A stretch of DNA of 64,000 nt from Nothophaeocryptopus gaeumannii. Lineage: Eukaryota; Ascomycota; Dothideomycetes; Mycosphaerellales; Mycosphaerellaceae. Of this stretch, positions 11,163 to 23,600 are shown piece after piece. The stretch lies in NCBI GenBank assembly GCA_031771865.1, contig JASISA010000041.1, positions 1,240,001-1,304,000 on the forward strand. The letters are read 5' to 3'. The translations under genes and the position numbers were made by a program. The notes under the pieces were generated by a model. The model was given only the letters and a program-made list of their open reading frames with translations. It ran no database searches and was not told the origin of the DNA. Positions within the stretch are counted from its first letter, which is position 1; the number at the start of each line of letters is the position of its first letter.

Positions 11163-12339
11163 TCTCTGGGGAGACAAATATGTGTGTATATTGTGACTTT
11201 TTGCTCTTTTTAGGATATTGGAGGTGAGACATGGTCGATCGAAGTCATTGGGGAGAATTTTGGGGGGTTTTCTTCCGGAAAAGTTGAAGCAAATGCGGGG
11301 AAGCCAAGCCTGTCAGGACACTCTCCGATATCAATGGATCATTGCTGAGCCCCAGAACATTCGTGGTTTGTAGTGAAAGAACCCCGATACCGCTTTGGCC
11401 GAGCTAGGGTCAGCAACTTCCGGATCGTTGCAAGCACTGTCTTTTGCGATTTCACGGCAGGCTCGTAGGCGGCTAACAAGTATATCCCATACTCCCACGA
11501 GCGTAGAAAGACATCCAATTGTTTGCGGTCAATTTGCTGCTGCATAGGGATCTTCGGAGATGGTGTACACTCAAGGATGAGATACGTCTTCCAGTATTGC
11601 AATGCGTTCTATAGCAAGCATTCTGTCTTTCCTTTGATCATGGCGAGAGCACTCAAGAGTCCGGGCAATAGTTCCGGCAGGGATATGTGGTTCCGGACAC
11701 GGGTGGGAACGATGCATAACTGAAATGCATGGTGTGGATGCACCACCCCAGCTCATCAACATCAAGCAGTCCGCCAGAGACAGTACATGCAGCATTCAAG
11801 GCAGTAATATGCAGTCTTCCAAGCACACCCTCACTCCCTCAATGACCAAGAAGCAATGCGCTGTCCACCACTCAATCAATGATCTCAAAAAAGCTTCATA
11901 TTCTACTCTGCAGTTTTCGCTCAGCGCTAACTAACAAATCCAAAAGCACAAACGTCGACGTTCTCAATCGCACTGGTATCGTCGCGTGAACAAACACTCA
12001 AGTCCAGAAGTCTCAAGTCTAAGAGACCTCCCAGGACATCTCCATCCACAACCGCAATCCAAGCGCTTCGGAGAGGTGATCCACCCAATTCCATTCCAAA
12101 CAACGCCATCGCCGAACAGTACCGTCTTATGCCCGTCTCATATGGCAAGTCAGAAAAAAAGAAACTCTTTGATGCCCGTAGCCAGTTGCCTCCCTTAACA
12201 CCCCCATATGTCCTTTGGGGCTTTCTCTTCGTAGCCAGCCGTCAAGTCTTGCAATTTTGATGCCGGGTGAAGTCGTAATCATACCATTGTTCCCGTCTGT
12301 TTCTGCTTTTCTTATCGCTTCAATGCACAAATACAGTCA
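11163..12339. other. Intergenic, no gene seen
   Basis: About 1.2 kb between convergent genes. Short ORFs on both strands have no domain or coding-like composition. Confidence 0.55.
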
Positions 12340-13424
12340 TTACAGCAGGATCAGATAGTTCGAGGGCGCAATACCCGTCTCGCCATTCTCCTTCTTCGCC
12401 TGCCACCATCTTCCAGATACGTCGCTGACTTCCAGTATTTCATGTTTCGTGAACGAGATCTCATTAGCATCGTCGGGGTTGGCTTCGTAGCTGTAGATGG
12501 CCTTCGCGCGGTAAGGGTATTCGGTGGGCGCGGAGACTGAACTTTCCGCGGGTCCTTGGTGAGCACCATTAGTGCTGAGGGCAGACACCCCGCTAGTCTC
12601 CGAGCGCAGTTCGTGTTGCTGCTGGTTGTACGGTGCCGCACTAGCTCTACTCTGTGCGCCAGCTGCGCCTCCGGGGTAGCCACTGATGGGTGATGCGGTC
12701 TCGAACCCAGCGAGTGTGTTCGCGTTGTACATTTGCGGCTGATGGGTGCCAGAGTGCGTAGTCTCTGGACGGTACGACTGCCGCATCGTTCTACTGTTGC
12801 GGCTAGGTGCCCGGTCCTTGTGCAGCGCGAATGAGTCGAGTGTTTGGCGGTGGCTTGCTTGGGGCTGAGAGCCGAAGTAGAACATCCAGATAATCTGAAA
12901 GTAAGTCAGTCACGAGGTCACACATGTGCAAGAGTGGTTGACATACAGAGTCAATTGACAGCAAGATGAACCCAGCAGCAGCGGCCTCCTTCGCAGCATC
13001 TGGGTAGTATACGAGGGAGTTGACTGAAGATGTAGTGAAGACCAGACCGGCTCCGAGAAAGCTCGTCAGGCCAACATGGTAGGTGTACACGACATCTGCT
13101 CCGACGGTCCATATCACGCCAATGATGCAGAAGAACATGTACACTAAACACCACCACGAGTAGTTGGGGTAATCTTCATTGATGTCCGCGATGATGGAGC
13201 TGACAAAGGCTATAATCCAGCCGGACTGGTTGTATGTTAGTGACACGTCCCCAAACGTACTTCGTAAGATGCGCACGCAGACTCACTATCCCAATGCCTA
13301 TTGTGCCCAACCAAAAAGGATCGCCCGCGATGTTGCCAAAGCTGAATTTCTTGCCGCCGTAGCGACCATTGCCCATCTCCATCTTCTGCAGCTCGGGCGA
13401 GTTGTAGCTCCCGAAGCTCGGCAT
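12340..13424 (-). CDS. SHO1: Sho1-type osmosensor, four TM segments plus SH3
   Basis: Three exons on the minus strand: 13424-13287, 13225-12947 and 12894-12340, with introns of 61 and 52 bp, all phase 0; 323 aa. The short N-terminus is followed by four transmembrane segments, starting DPFWLGTIGIGI/SGWIIAFVSSIIADI, with the conserved YPNYSWWCLVYM loop and later FILLSIDS/IIWMFYFGSQP. A disordered Ser/Pro/Gln linker leads to a C-terminal SH3 domain (about 264-323) with the signatures AKAIYSYEANPDDANEISF, GRWWQAKK and APSNYLILL. Sho1 is the plasma-membrane sensor/adaptor of the HOG branch. Its SH3 binds the MAPKK Pbs2 and it also feeds the filamentation/invasion MAPK route. All key blocks are present; confidence is high. 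Confidence 0.93.
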
Positions 13425-15241
13425 GAATTGAGAAGGGTGTTGCTTATTCGGAAAAGAAGGGTTAAACGAGTGACTGTGGTGATGTTTACAGGATCTACCG
13501 CGCGTCAAGCGTGCAGCAATGCAATGTCAGATAGTCCGCCGCGCTCTCAAAGGCGCGTTCGTGTATGGGCGTAAGCGGGAGGTCGTGGATGCAAGCGGTG
13601 GTCGTAATGAGCGTGATTGAGTCTGTCGAAGCGCTGCAGGTGGTCGGCCGGGCGTCGCAGGCGAGGATGGAGAATGCTGTCGATGGCAGCGCCTGGCTGC
13701 GGTGGGTAATGCGGCGGTAAGGGTGTGGTCGCGGTGGTGTGGATGTGATGCCGATGCCGAGCTGGGAATGGACGGACTGGTCGACGGGGCGGAGCCTGTT
13801 CGAGGATGGCAGCAGGCGGAGGGGATGCGCGAAGGGGTCGAAGTCGCCGTCGCAGCTTCCGTCTCGGGTTGTTCTTGAAACGGCGTAGAAGGCACTTAAC
13901 ACAGCGCGCTGTGGTGGTTGTATAGGCGGTTAACGGATAGGAAAGGGTTCAGGCGGACAGGCAAAGAAGGTTTGAATGGAAGGCTCACGGCTGGGCACAG
14001 GCTCAGGCTCAAAGTCGAAGTCGGGAGCGGCTGCTCCTCTCAAACAGCCACTAATTTACAGCCCTTCCAAACTACCCTGCTTCCTGCGCGTCCAGCTCCC
14101 TGTCACTCCACCGCGAACCTTTCTCGGTATTTCTTCGAGGACTTTTGTGCTGCTGCAGTCTAGACGTCTGCCACGCACGGATCTCACAGATCTTCAGAAA
14201 GCGACCCAAGGTACCCGAGGAACGACTCAGTCGGATCGCTCGCCGGCAGCGCACATGAAGACAGATGTTCGCAACGGCTTTGTGAAAGCCTCCCCCTTTC
14301 CAACGCTCATCTCCAACGGCCAAGGTGGAGATCCGAACCACATCCCACAAAGAGAAGCGAGATGATCGGCAACGAAGCCGAACCAAACACCTCTTTTTAT
14401 CGTTTAGAGGCAGCTTGTTCGAGGCAACATTTGCCCATTGATCGCTACGTTATGCCCCATCTCCTACTTCATCACGAGCACAGCGCCTGACATGCATTGC
14501 AAAAGCCACGCAACGACAGGGTCACAGAGCTGCTGTGCTCCTGAAACGTGATTTCCTTTGTGGTCGCTTGGCAGGCACAGATGCAGCCAATTGATCCTTT
14601 GGCGCCCTCGCAGCGAACGAATTGCTCGCTACTCGATCCATACACATATCACACTGTGTGACAGAGATCTCTCTGTGTGAACTGCGGTTCGTACTCAACC
14701 GTGCGGGTCTGCCTATCGATGCATTTCCTTGCTTAGGCATTGACGTCTTTAAATGCCGAAGACTCTACATAGCGCTCGTCGGCCTATCTTTGAGCGTAAC
14801 TCTCCCTCCCACCCGAAGAAACCCTAGAGACGAGTCTAGCACAAACTTTGAAGTTGGCGATTACGGATTATTGTTTGATTCGACGTGTCTGACCTGATAC
14901 TGAGACTTCTAAGGCTTCACTCATAATCCTCTTCGGCAACCTGTAGACCAAGCCGCAGTATCACAATGCCGAATCAAGAATGCTGTAACACGCTGGTTGG
15001 AAAAGCTAGCTTCCCACTCCGGTCCCTATTGATTACGGTCATTCGGGATCTTCGTTTCACATTTCTCTATAGTTACTACGGCAGTCAGCGCGCCATGAAG
15101 TCGATCTTAAGCGATCATGGATTTCAGAAGACAGCGCTGGGGTCTTCCAAGCTGACTTCCGCTGTGATGCTTTGACAGGCGTTGCAGATGGTCCAGGATA
15201 GTCGCCATGGCACCACCGGCCGTTCCGACTTCATCTTTGTT
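13425..15241. other. Intergenic, no gene seen
   Basis: 1.8 kb holding the SHO1 promoter/leader and then the 3' flank of the DUF3632-like gene. The Pro/Thr/Ser-rich minus ORF at 13527-13895 and others are of low-complexity composition and unsupported. Confidence 0.5.
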
Positions 15242-16087
15242 CTAGGAGGCATTCTCAATTGCCTTCAAAGCGTCGCTGATGAGCTGCTTGGTGGTATTAT
15301 CGGCAACCTCCCCCCGAAGCTCGTTCAGTCTCTGCTGCCAGACTTGCCAACGCTCCATAGAGAATCCTGTCCAGCCTTTGTCCTTGTATGAGAAGCCGCC
15401 CTTGGCCAGCTTGCCGTCAAATGACTTCTCTTGCGTGCAGAAGTCAAGAACGGTTGACGCTGCGAATTTGAGCCATACTGCGGCCGCTGCCACAGACGCG
15501 TCAAACGTATTCTTCTCTTCCAGGGCTTGACGGACTGTCCAGATGCAGAAGAGCGAGAAGTCGGGTTGATCGTTGGTCTTGGAATGCGCCTGTTGAACGA
15601 TGTGCGATGTGAAGGCGTTCAAATTGATCCACTCGTCCTTCTGCTCTTGAGGGCTCCTGTCGTCTGCGGCTGCGGTGGCTCAGTATAACATTCAAGACTG
15701 GGGAGCAGTTTGCTTACACATATTCAAAGCTTCTCTCATCTGCATCCCAAACAGTGGCAGGTCTTGCCATAGCTTCTGGCCTTGCACCTCAACTGTCTGA
15801 CCGTCTACCTGAAAGTCTGGTCTGTTGAGTTTCATACTCAAGACGGCGTCGACGAGCTGCTGTGAAGAAGCATCATTGTACGGAGTGCTCGCAGCTTTGG
15901 CGATGACCACTTGCCATCCTGCTATGAGGGCCTCCTCCAAGCTGCCTTCATCTTTGCTGGCAGCTGTCTCCTCGACAGATGCGCAGAAGTCATTGATGGC
16001 TGATGCAGTGAGCAGACTGCTCAAGGCCTTGTATTGGGGAGACTGCTCTACCTCTGTTGCCAGAGATGTGAGTCCTTTCTGCGGCAT
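15242..16087 (-). CDS. DUF3632-like fungal protein
   Basis: Two exons, 16087-15718 and 15669-15242, with a 48-bp GTAAGC...CCGCAG intron (phase 1); 265 aa. All-helical, soluble composition with no signal peptide. Block 1 includes AINDFCASVEETAASKDEGS and LIAGWQVVIAKAAST. Block 2 includes FCIWTVRQALEE, AAAAVWLKFAASTVL and GFSMERWQVWQQRL. The arrangement (helical repeats, a W-x5-L-x5-RL tail) matches what I know of the DUF3632 family of ascomycete proteins, whose function is not established. The ATG at 16087 starts MPQKGLTS; the upstream open frame looks like non-coding leader. Confidence 0.72.
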
Positions 16088-17232
16088 GATGCTTGATGGC
16101 GTCCTGATGGATGTGTAGACTCGCGCTGCTCTGTGCAATGATCTGAAGTCCTTGCTCTTCTCAAAGAAGTTCTTGCTCTTGACTCCTACGCAGACTGCTA
16201 AGTGTCTACAGCATCTTGGACACAGCCTTCGGATGCAATGACGTCCGACCAGCGCGAACATTCACGTCCCGTAAAACCGAAGCAGGAAGTTGTCCGACGA
16301 GAACACAACAACGGCGGTCGGGTCCGTCTCCATTTTCGCCAACTGACGAGCTGAAACAGACTCCATATCAAATAAATCCACAGCATGTCAGCCTCGTGAA
16401 GCCGTTTGAATCGTGCAGGGCATTGCACCAAGCATTCATGCAGGAACTCAGAAGTATGGAAGCAGCGCGATGGAAGGTGAGAAGGAGTTCCTACCACGAC
16501 AGCTTTAGACCGGTCACAACAAGGCTCGGCATCCCACATCCACCACATCTCCCGCATGCTCAATTGTCGATCATCCAACTAGACAACACGCCTTCATCCC
16601 AGCCTTGCAACATGAATGGACGGACGAGAAAAGAGGCTACCGATCACGCTTCGACAAAGCTCCAAGTCGGTCAGATGCAAGCTAATATTTCGAACATGTG
16701 CCCTGATGCTGCACTCTCTTTGGCCTATCTACATCTTCATCTCTCTCAGGACCATCTGACCTTCCTCTTGCGTTTCATTCACCGGAGACGCAGCTGTCCG
16801 CACTCCGCGGTCAGGTCGTTTAGCACGACCTTGAGCTGAGGATCTTCCTTTCTTGTGCTGTAAAAACTTCTTGAGAAACTCCCCGGGCCCCTACGTCAGT
16901 CGTTTCTGCTGCATTAGGACACGGATCAATGGCTACAATGGTATACATTCGTACTGCTGATCGTCGGGATGCAGATGGTAGTATGAACGCAACCCGCCTG
17001 AAGCAACGCTTGGAGGTTATTGTGCAACAAGAACGTGTTTAGAATCTTGGCTCGCACAAACGATACCATGGCATTGCTGAACAGTCGTTGAAGGTATAAG
17101 TATATCCCTTAACCTCCCTTGACACGGATTGTGAAGAGCAGAGCGCAACATCAAAGCCAGCCGGAGCATCCAACAGCCTCCCATTTATTAAGTCACTCAC
17201 TTCCATCACCACCACCAAGTCAAGTCGTCAAC
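16088..17232. other. Intergenic, divergent promoters
   Basis: 1.1 kb between the divergent DUF3632-like and RNase genes. The 207-codon plus-strand ORF at 16216-16839 lacks any domain and was rejected. A TATA element for the RNase gene lies at 17095. Confidence 0.55.
17095..17105 (+). promoter_or_regulatory. TATA-like element of the RNase gene
   Basis: TATAAGTATAT lies about 130 bp upstream of the start codon at 17233, followed by a CA/CT-rich leader. Confidence 0.5.
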
Positions 17233-17701
17233 ATGCGTTTCTCCTTCCTCACCTCCGCTCTGCTCTTCGCGCTCAGCACCGTCTCCGCCCTCCCAACTGC
17301 CGAGCCAGCTGAGCTCGGCGAGAGACAATCGTCTACCACCTGCGGCAGCTACTACTACAGCTCCGACCGCATCAATGCCGCATTCAACCAGGGATACAAC
17401 TACTACGCCAACGACCAGCAAGTCGGCAGCGGAGATTACCCCCACACATACAACAACTACGAGGGCTTCGACTTCCCGGTGAGCGGACCATACCAGGAGT
17501 TCCCAGTCCTTCAGAACGGCAATGTCTACACTGGTGGTAAGTGTTATTCTTCGTAGACTTAAAAAGACCCTACTGACAGTGTGAATAGGCTCTCCTGGAG
17601 CAGACCGTGTTGTCTTCAACACCGACGGCCAGTACGCAGGTGCTATTACCCACACCGGTGCTTCGGGAAACAACTTCGTTGGATGCTCCGGTACTTCTTA
17701 G
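17233..17701 (+). CDS. Secreted guanyl-specific ribonuclease, T1/F1/N1 family
   Basis: Exons 17233-17536 and 17589-17701 (52-bp GTAAGT...ATAG intron, phase 1); 138 aa. The signal peptide is about residues 1-19 (RFSFLTSALLFALSTVSA), followed by a short propeptide ending near ELGERQ. The mature domain aligns along its whole length with RNase T1. All catalytic residues are present: H71 (YPHTYNNYEGFDF), E89 (PYQEFPV), R108 (GADRVVFN) and H123 (THTGASGNN). C37 and C134 would form the conserved disulphide. It cleaves single-stranded RNA 3' of guanosine outside the cell. The family serves nutrition or interaction with hosts and competitors; which applies here is unknown. Confidence 0.95.
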
Positions 17702-18010
17702 ATGGGACGACGACTGACGGCATATTTGGGAGGATAAAAGCATCGTCCTGGCGGAATCCAGAACGCTTGGTGTACATAGACAGCATGGTGCCGTAGATGG
17801 CCCAACGGATGATGAAGTGACTTGAACGAATGCTTGATTCTTTTCTTCAGTTCTCTCGTATCATTGTGTGACCAGAGACGTGTACTGGATAAGACGTACT
17901 CCATTGTTTGTCATACTCATTCTACAGTCTGCTTATCTTGCCGGAAGCACGCTTTTCCACTTCTCGTCTCCTCATCATACCATCAACGTACAGAGTCGGC
18001 TTCGACCCGT
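17702..18010. other. Intergenic between convergent genes
   Basis: 309 bp between the RNase and SOD1 stop codons; shared 3' UTR space. Nothing else seen. Confidence 0.6.
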
Positions 18011-18732
18011 TCATGCGTTGGCAATGCCGATAACACCGCAAGCTGGGCGGCCACCAGCGTTGCCAGTCTTCTTGCTCTCATCGTTTCCACCCTTGCCAAG
18101 GTCATCAGTGCCGGCGTGAACGACGACAGTGCGGCCAAGGACGCTCTCTGGGCCGATCAACTTGATGTGGCTGTCCTGGACAGAGCCCTTTCCGTTGCCC
18201 TGACTATCGGTCTTGAAGTTGCCAAGGTCACCGACGTGACGATCGCTGTCCTCTGGGGCACCGTGGGTCTTGTTGTGTGGGTTGAAGTGAGGCCCGGCGG
18301 AGGTACAGCCATTGGTGTTGTCGCCAAAGGCGTGGACGTGCATGCCACGCTCGGCGTTGGCATCATGGCCGCTGATGTCCCATGAGACGGTCGTTGGCTG
18401 GCCCTCGCCGGACTGTTCGAAGATGACGGTGCCCTTGATGTTGGAGTCACCACGGAGGACGGCAACTGTAAGACGACGTCAGCAACTGATTTTCGGTCCA
18501 TCAGGCCATCACGGTGAAGTGTCGTCGGCTGCCTCTCCGCCAGGCCAGGCACGGCATGGTGCCTGCACCACCGCACTTAATCGTCTCCAACCACACCTTG
18601 ATGGTGCGTGATGTCGACCAGCCATCGAATGAGGAGCCCGAAACGTGCTCATTCTTGCGATGACCAGCTGTGGGACCCCAGTCCAAGGCGAATGAGCCGC
18701 CGCACACTACGCTACGTACCTGCTTTGACCAT
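18011..18732 (-). CDS. SOD1: Cu/Zn superoxide dismutase
   Basis: Two exons: a 13-nt first exon 18732-18720 (ATGGTCAAAGCAG) and 18465-18011, separated by an unusually long 254-bp intron (GTACGT...TTACAG); 155 aa, the standard length. Splicing restores the conserved N-terminus MVKAVAVLRGDSNIKGTV. Metal ligands and signatures are all present: GMHVHAFGD, GPHFNPHNKTHG, DRHVGDLGN and VVVHAGTDDLGKGG, and GGRPACGVIG supplies the second disulphide cysteine. It dismutates superoxide in the cytosol and intermembrane space. It is convergent with the RNase gene. Confidence 0.96.
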
Positions 18733-19173
18733 TGTGGCGGTGTTTGTGATGGATTGATATATGAGAGCTTAGTTTTCTGATGTTTTGATCGTCCGGTGTT
18801 CTGTCTGTAAGAGTTGGTAAGATTAGAACGGAAAGCTGCGTTTCTGCCCTCTTCTCTCTTGCTGAGCTTGACCCCACCTAACCCCACTAAGGATTCGCAG
18901 CGAGAGCGGCGGCCAACGGAGATTTCACCATCTTACGAGTTCAAATGTGTGTTTGATCAGTCATACTCGCTCTTGGCCTGCCCATCTGAGACGAGGAAGG
19001 CTGCAAGATTAGCCGTGAGAAAGATGGAAGCTTTGGGTTGCAAATATGTGCGCTAAAAGGTGGTATTCACATTGCTATCAAAAGGCGCCCTTTAAACCAT
19101 CTGATGCCAATCTGGTGTCATTTTGGACTTCCCAGTAACAAAGGAAATGTCATACTTTCGTCAGAAAAACAGC
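18733..19173. other. Intergenic, no gene seen
   Basis: 441 bp comprising the SOD1 promoter/leader and the 3' flank of transaldolase. Confidence 0.55.
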
Positions 19174-20286
19174 TCAAGCACCAATCTTCTCCTTGACGAT
19201 ATCCTTGAGGGTCACAGCGTCCGCGGCGAACTTGCTGATACCCTCAGAAAGCTTGTGCACAGCCATGGTCTCCTCGTTGAAGTCGAAGCGGAAACCAGCC
19301 TCGTCACTGAGGTAGCTCTTCTTTTCGATGTCCAATGATGATGCGCCCTCAGACTTGAGCTTCTGTGGGACGGCATCTTGGCTGTTGTACAGCTGCTCGA
19401 GGAGGTTTGGTGCAATGGTAAGGTAGTCGCAGCCAGCAAGCTCAGTGATCTCGCCGATGTTACGGAAAGAAGCACCCATGACGATGGTCTTGTAGCCGTA
19501 TTTCTTGTAGTAGTTGAAGATCTGCTGGACAGACTTGACACCTGGGTCGCTCTCCTTGGTGTACTCCTGCTTGGTGTTGGCCTTGTACCAATCGAGAATG
19601 CGGCCGACGAAGGGAGAGATGAGGAAAGCACCGGCCTCAGCAGCAGCGATGGCCTGGACAATAGAGAACATGAGGGTCAAGTTGCAGTTGATGCCGTGCT
19701 TGGACTGCAGCTCGTGGGCAGCCTGGATACCCTCCCATGTCGAAGCGAGCTTGATCAAAACACGGGACTTGTCAATGCCCTGCTCCTTGTACAGCTGTGA
19801 AGGGTGTCAGTCTCTAAGCTCTTGCTTCCACGCTGTTCCGCTGGAGAACCTACGTCGATGATGTGGAGGGCCTTCTCAACGGAGGCCTTCTTGTCAAAGG
19901 AGAATCTCGCGTCGACCTCAGTCGAGACCTTGCCGGGCACGATCTTGAGGATCTCCTTGCCGAACTGCACAAGGAGGTTGTCCAAAGTAGCATCCACCTT
20001 CTCGTCCACGGTGCTACCGTGCTTCTTGCCGTACTCAACAGCCTCGTCAATGAGCTTGGCGTACTCCGGCTTCTTCGAGGCGGCGAGAATTAACGATGGG
20101 TTGGTGGTGGCATCCTGAGGCTTGTACTTGCCAATGGTGGCAAAGTCGCCAGAGTCGCATACGACGGTCTGTCCAGCTTGAGTCAGTCATTGCTGTATTT
20201 TCAAAAGCCGATCGCGCCGACAAGGTGTTCAGTGTGGTGGTACTTACGGTGCCGGTGGCCTTCAACTGGTCAAGAGAGGAAGACAT
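19174..20286 (-). CDS. TAL1: Transaldolase
   Basis: Three exons, 20286-20248, 20168-19854 and 19794-19174, with introns of 79 and 59 bp, all phase 0; 324 aa, the usual class length. Signatures: GDFATIGKYKPQDATTNPS near the N-terminus and the active-site block KSRVLIKLASTWEGIQAA, with Schiff-base lysine K133. GINCNLTLMFS, ISPFVGRILDWY and VMGASFRN complete the TIM-barrel motifs. It transfers a dihydroxyacetone unit between sedoheptulose-7-P and glyceraldehyde-3-P in the non-oxidative pentose phosphate pathway (cytosol). It lies head-to-tail behind SOD1, on the same strand. Confidence 0.96.
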
Positions 20287-21215
20287 TGTGCTGTGTTGTG
20301 GTTGAAGGAGTGATGGTTCAATTGGGTAGTTTGGTTCAGGTGGGATGTAAATATAATGGAAATGTTTTTTCAAGGCGCTGAGAAGGACCCCTCATGCCCA
20401 CGTGAAGCTCAGTCTGACGTATCTCCGCGCTCAGCAAATGCTTCCATAAGCCGCTCACCACGACGACCGGGTCGGTGAATTGACGGGCAGTCTCAATATG
20501 CGTGACACCGTATATCTTCAATTCCTCCGCTACAACACATATGATTGCTGTTGTTGTGGTTCATGTCCGTCCATCTGTTATTACTCTCAACGACTGGACC
20601 CTTCAGACCCTTCAGCCTGCTCAGCGAGCTTGCTTTTGCTCTCCCGCCCAAACCGCCATCTCCGCGAGCTTGCTGCTGCTTCTTCCTGTGATCTCCATGA
20701 CCCACTACTACTTCAGGCTGCTCGCGGCTTCATCGGCGATACTGTCATGAGCTGTTTCCGACATGTTCCATAGAAACAAAACTGAACCGGGATGTGTACG
20801 CTATCGTCGGCGTGTCGTCCGATTCTCGCGCCTAAAATCGCCTTGCACATTTGTCTGTCGGCTTACGTCGGCTTCTGCCGTGGCAAGTACGCACAGAGCC
20901 TCTCGGGACGCGCTCAGACCTGATCCTTCAGAGTCCACCCATCTTTGCATGGTCGGTGATGTTGTCGCCCATCTGCGGCATCTCCGCCATCATGTCAGTC
21001 AGACACCGGAGTGTCGGTGGACGCCATCAAGCTGCCGTTTGACAAAGGTACAAGAGCGGCCACTCCGGTGGAGGACCAAGACACACCCTCCATGAGACGG
21101 TAAGCTGCATGCATCTAATCTAGCCGTTGGCGCGGTGATGCAGGATGGCCCCCAAGAGCTGCGAGTCGCGTGAGAGAACTCATCGCGACATCAATCTTCA
21201 TGTTACCCCGTTCGT
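20287..21215. other. Intergenic, divergent promoters
   Basis: 929 bp between TAL1 and the HET gene. Short ORFs only; nothing recognised. Confidence 0.55.
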
Positions 21216-23288
21216 ATGGCTTCTTCGTCATTTCAGTACACGAGGTCCTCATCCTGGGATAGCGTCACGTCGAGTTCAGACTTCTACTACAGGCCTGCGG
21301 CCGAATTCCTGTCCGGCTACTACAGAATCGCCACCATACTTCCAGGACGGTATGAGGACCCAATACAATGTCGCATCCAGGAAGTTTCCATGAAGGATAC
21401 CTCTGCTCGTTTCCTCGCTCTTTCGTATTGCTGGAATAGTAGCAAAGCGGACGAAACCATTTGGTGCGATGGTCGACCACTGAAGGTCACCGCGAACCTG
21501 TTCGCGGCCTTGAGAAATGCGCGAGCGGCGTCCTCGACTATCGACCTATGGATTGGTACGAATGATGATTTGGTGTGAACAACTGTGATTAGCGCCCTGA
21601 CAATGCCTAGACCAGATTTGCGTCGACCAACAGAATATCATAGATCGCAATGAGCAAGTATGTCTTTCGAAGCATTCGAATCTCATCGTGGTTCCTCGCC
21701 ACTGATTTTCATTACTATAGGTCGCTAAGATGGGTGCTATCTTCCGCGCTGCATCAGGGGTTATCGTGTGGCTGGGTGAAGAAGGCCGTGGAACTGCACA
21801 AGCAATGGAGCTGCCAAAGCTGATCAGGAGATATTGGTCTAGTCTGTTCGACAATCCAACGGAGTTGACAGACTTCAGCAAAACTCCACCCGAGATTCCT
21901 CGATGGGGCGAAGGGGCGTGGCCAGCATTCATCATGCTTCTCACAAGGCCTTGGTTCAGGAGACTTTGGGTACGCGGAAGATGTATACATCGAGGAATCC
22001 CAGCTAACATAATTCCTCTGTCCTCTAGGTCATCCAGGAAGTCGTTTGCGCCAAAGACATTGTCATAACATGCGGGACTGCAACTTGCTTTTGGGAAGAT
22101 TTCGTCCGTCTGGTGCAGACCATCGAAGCGATGCATCATTCCTCATTAGGCGCTACGCACATGCTAGGCTCGAAGACGGCTGCTCAGTACATCAGCTTCA
22201 TGGAAGAACTGAGGGGTGTCACAAAGCAGGGTACTGTCCAGGCCGTGAAAGACTACGCAAGTGAGGATTCCATGGTCTCGTATGTATTAACAATGGCCAA
22301 AGATTGCGAGGCGACGGACCACCGCGACAAGCTTTTCGCCTTTCATCACATCGTGCGGCTTTGGAACAGGCCGGACTATAGGATGCCTATGGAGCAGCTT
22401 TATACACTCTTTGCTGCTCAATACTTGCAACGCATCGCCTACGCCATATCAGAGTTCAGCTGTGACGAGGTCACTCTTTCGCGCCGGCAAATGCACTTCC
22501 TCTACTCCGCTGGGAGGTGTAATCAAACACTGAATCTCCCGTCCTGGGTCCCAGATTGGTCGATTCCCTGGAAAGCACGCCCTTTATGGCTCGAAAGCAC
22601 ATGCTACAGTAGTGGAGGCTCAGAGGTCAGAGAGATCTCACCGCGCACTGAAACAAACAGAATTGGCAATCCTATGTTCCGGTTGCCCTTGGCTGTGAAG
22701 ATCTTTGACAGAGTCCTTGCGGTTGGACCAGACAGCCTGCGTGTTTCAAGGAGTGGATCGCACGCGCTGTCACAAGCCTTGCGTAGCTGGCTCTTCTCGA
22801 CTATGGCACTGCTTCATTCGCATCGGAATCGACCCAGTCCCTATCAAGAGCAAAATGTCGCCGTTGCGCGGACTATCACAGCTGATCAGGATCAAGGGCA
22901 TAAGCTTCCTGTTGAAGATGCTGTCAAGAAATATGAGTCTCTCCTAGAGTTCTTGAGGCAATCTGAAACAGGCGCTTCGCCGCAAATCGGCCATGAAATG
23001 TTGGAGTACGAACGACTCTACATCTCATTCGCCAGCTTTCTGCGCGGCAGGGTCTTCTTCCTCACCGAGAAAGGTCACTTCGGACTAGCACAGGAAGGCA
23101 TCGCCCGGGGGGACAGCATTGCGATCATGCAAGGTGCTCCTATACCAATCGTTATTCGGCCTACCCTCGAGATCGGCCACAAGACTTCAGAGTATCGAAT
23201 GCTCAGCGAAACGTTCGTATTGGGCATCATGGACGGCGAAATTTGGTCTGACGAAAGCTTTCCGACTGAGGACATTCTGCTCGTGTGA
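21216..23288 (+). CDS. HET-domain protein, intact
   Basis: Four exons: 21216-21555, 21611-21657 (47 nt), 21721-21969 and 22029-23288; 631 aa. The HET domain is assembled across the splices. Block 1 is ARFLALSYCWNSSKADETIWC. Block 2 is IDLWI/DQICVDQQNIIDRNEQ/VAKMGAIFRAA, built from exons 1-3. Block 3 is VIVWLGEEG and RPWFRRLW/VIQEVV, with the exon 3-4 junction inside the RxWVxQE motif. The large C-terminal region (about 300-631) is variable, as in this family, and includes LNLPSWVPDWSIPW. HET proteins trigger heterokaryon-incompatibility cell death when activated by non-self partners or by NLRs; what this one senses is unknown. No NACHT or WD repeats are fused to it. Confidence 0.88.
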
Positions 23289-23600
23289 GGCGTTCACATG
23301 GTCTGTAATACCGGACAAATGTTGTCTCTTGGGGAAGCACCTGCCCTATCTGCGGCCGCACTTGGGCATACCTTCCTAATTCAGCCGCCCAACGGTCTTG
23401 GCGCATATTTTCGCCGCGGGCCGCGTCAATGACTTTCCCTCCTCAACAGCAGTATCGAACGAGACTCTGATCAGCCTGGCAACAACCACATTAGCGGCAT
23501 CTGCCTAAGGACATCATTCTGCACTCGAGAATCGCATGTTCAGCGGTTTCGTGTCACGCGGATTTAGAAGACTCTGCATCTTCACAAATACGCAGACATC
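23289..23600. other. Intergenic, no gene seen
   Basis: 312 bp between the HET and NmrA-like genes; the promoter of the latter is expected here. Confidence 0.55.

Noticed and set aside
13527..13902. Two overlapping Pro/Thr/Ser-rich minus-strand ORFs upstream of SHO1
   Set aside because: Low-complexity in both frames with no conserved block; most likely the SHO1 leader.
16216..16839. 207-codon plus-strand ORF between the DUF3632-like and RNase genes
   Set aside because: No domain, no signal peptide, composition of random reading; the region is a promoter space.
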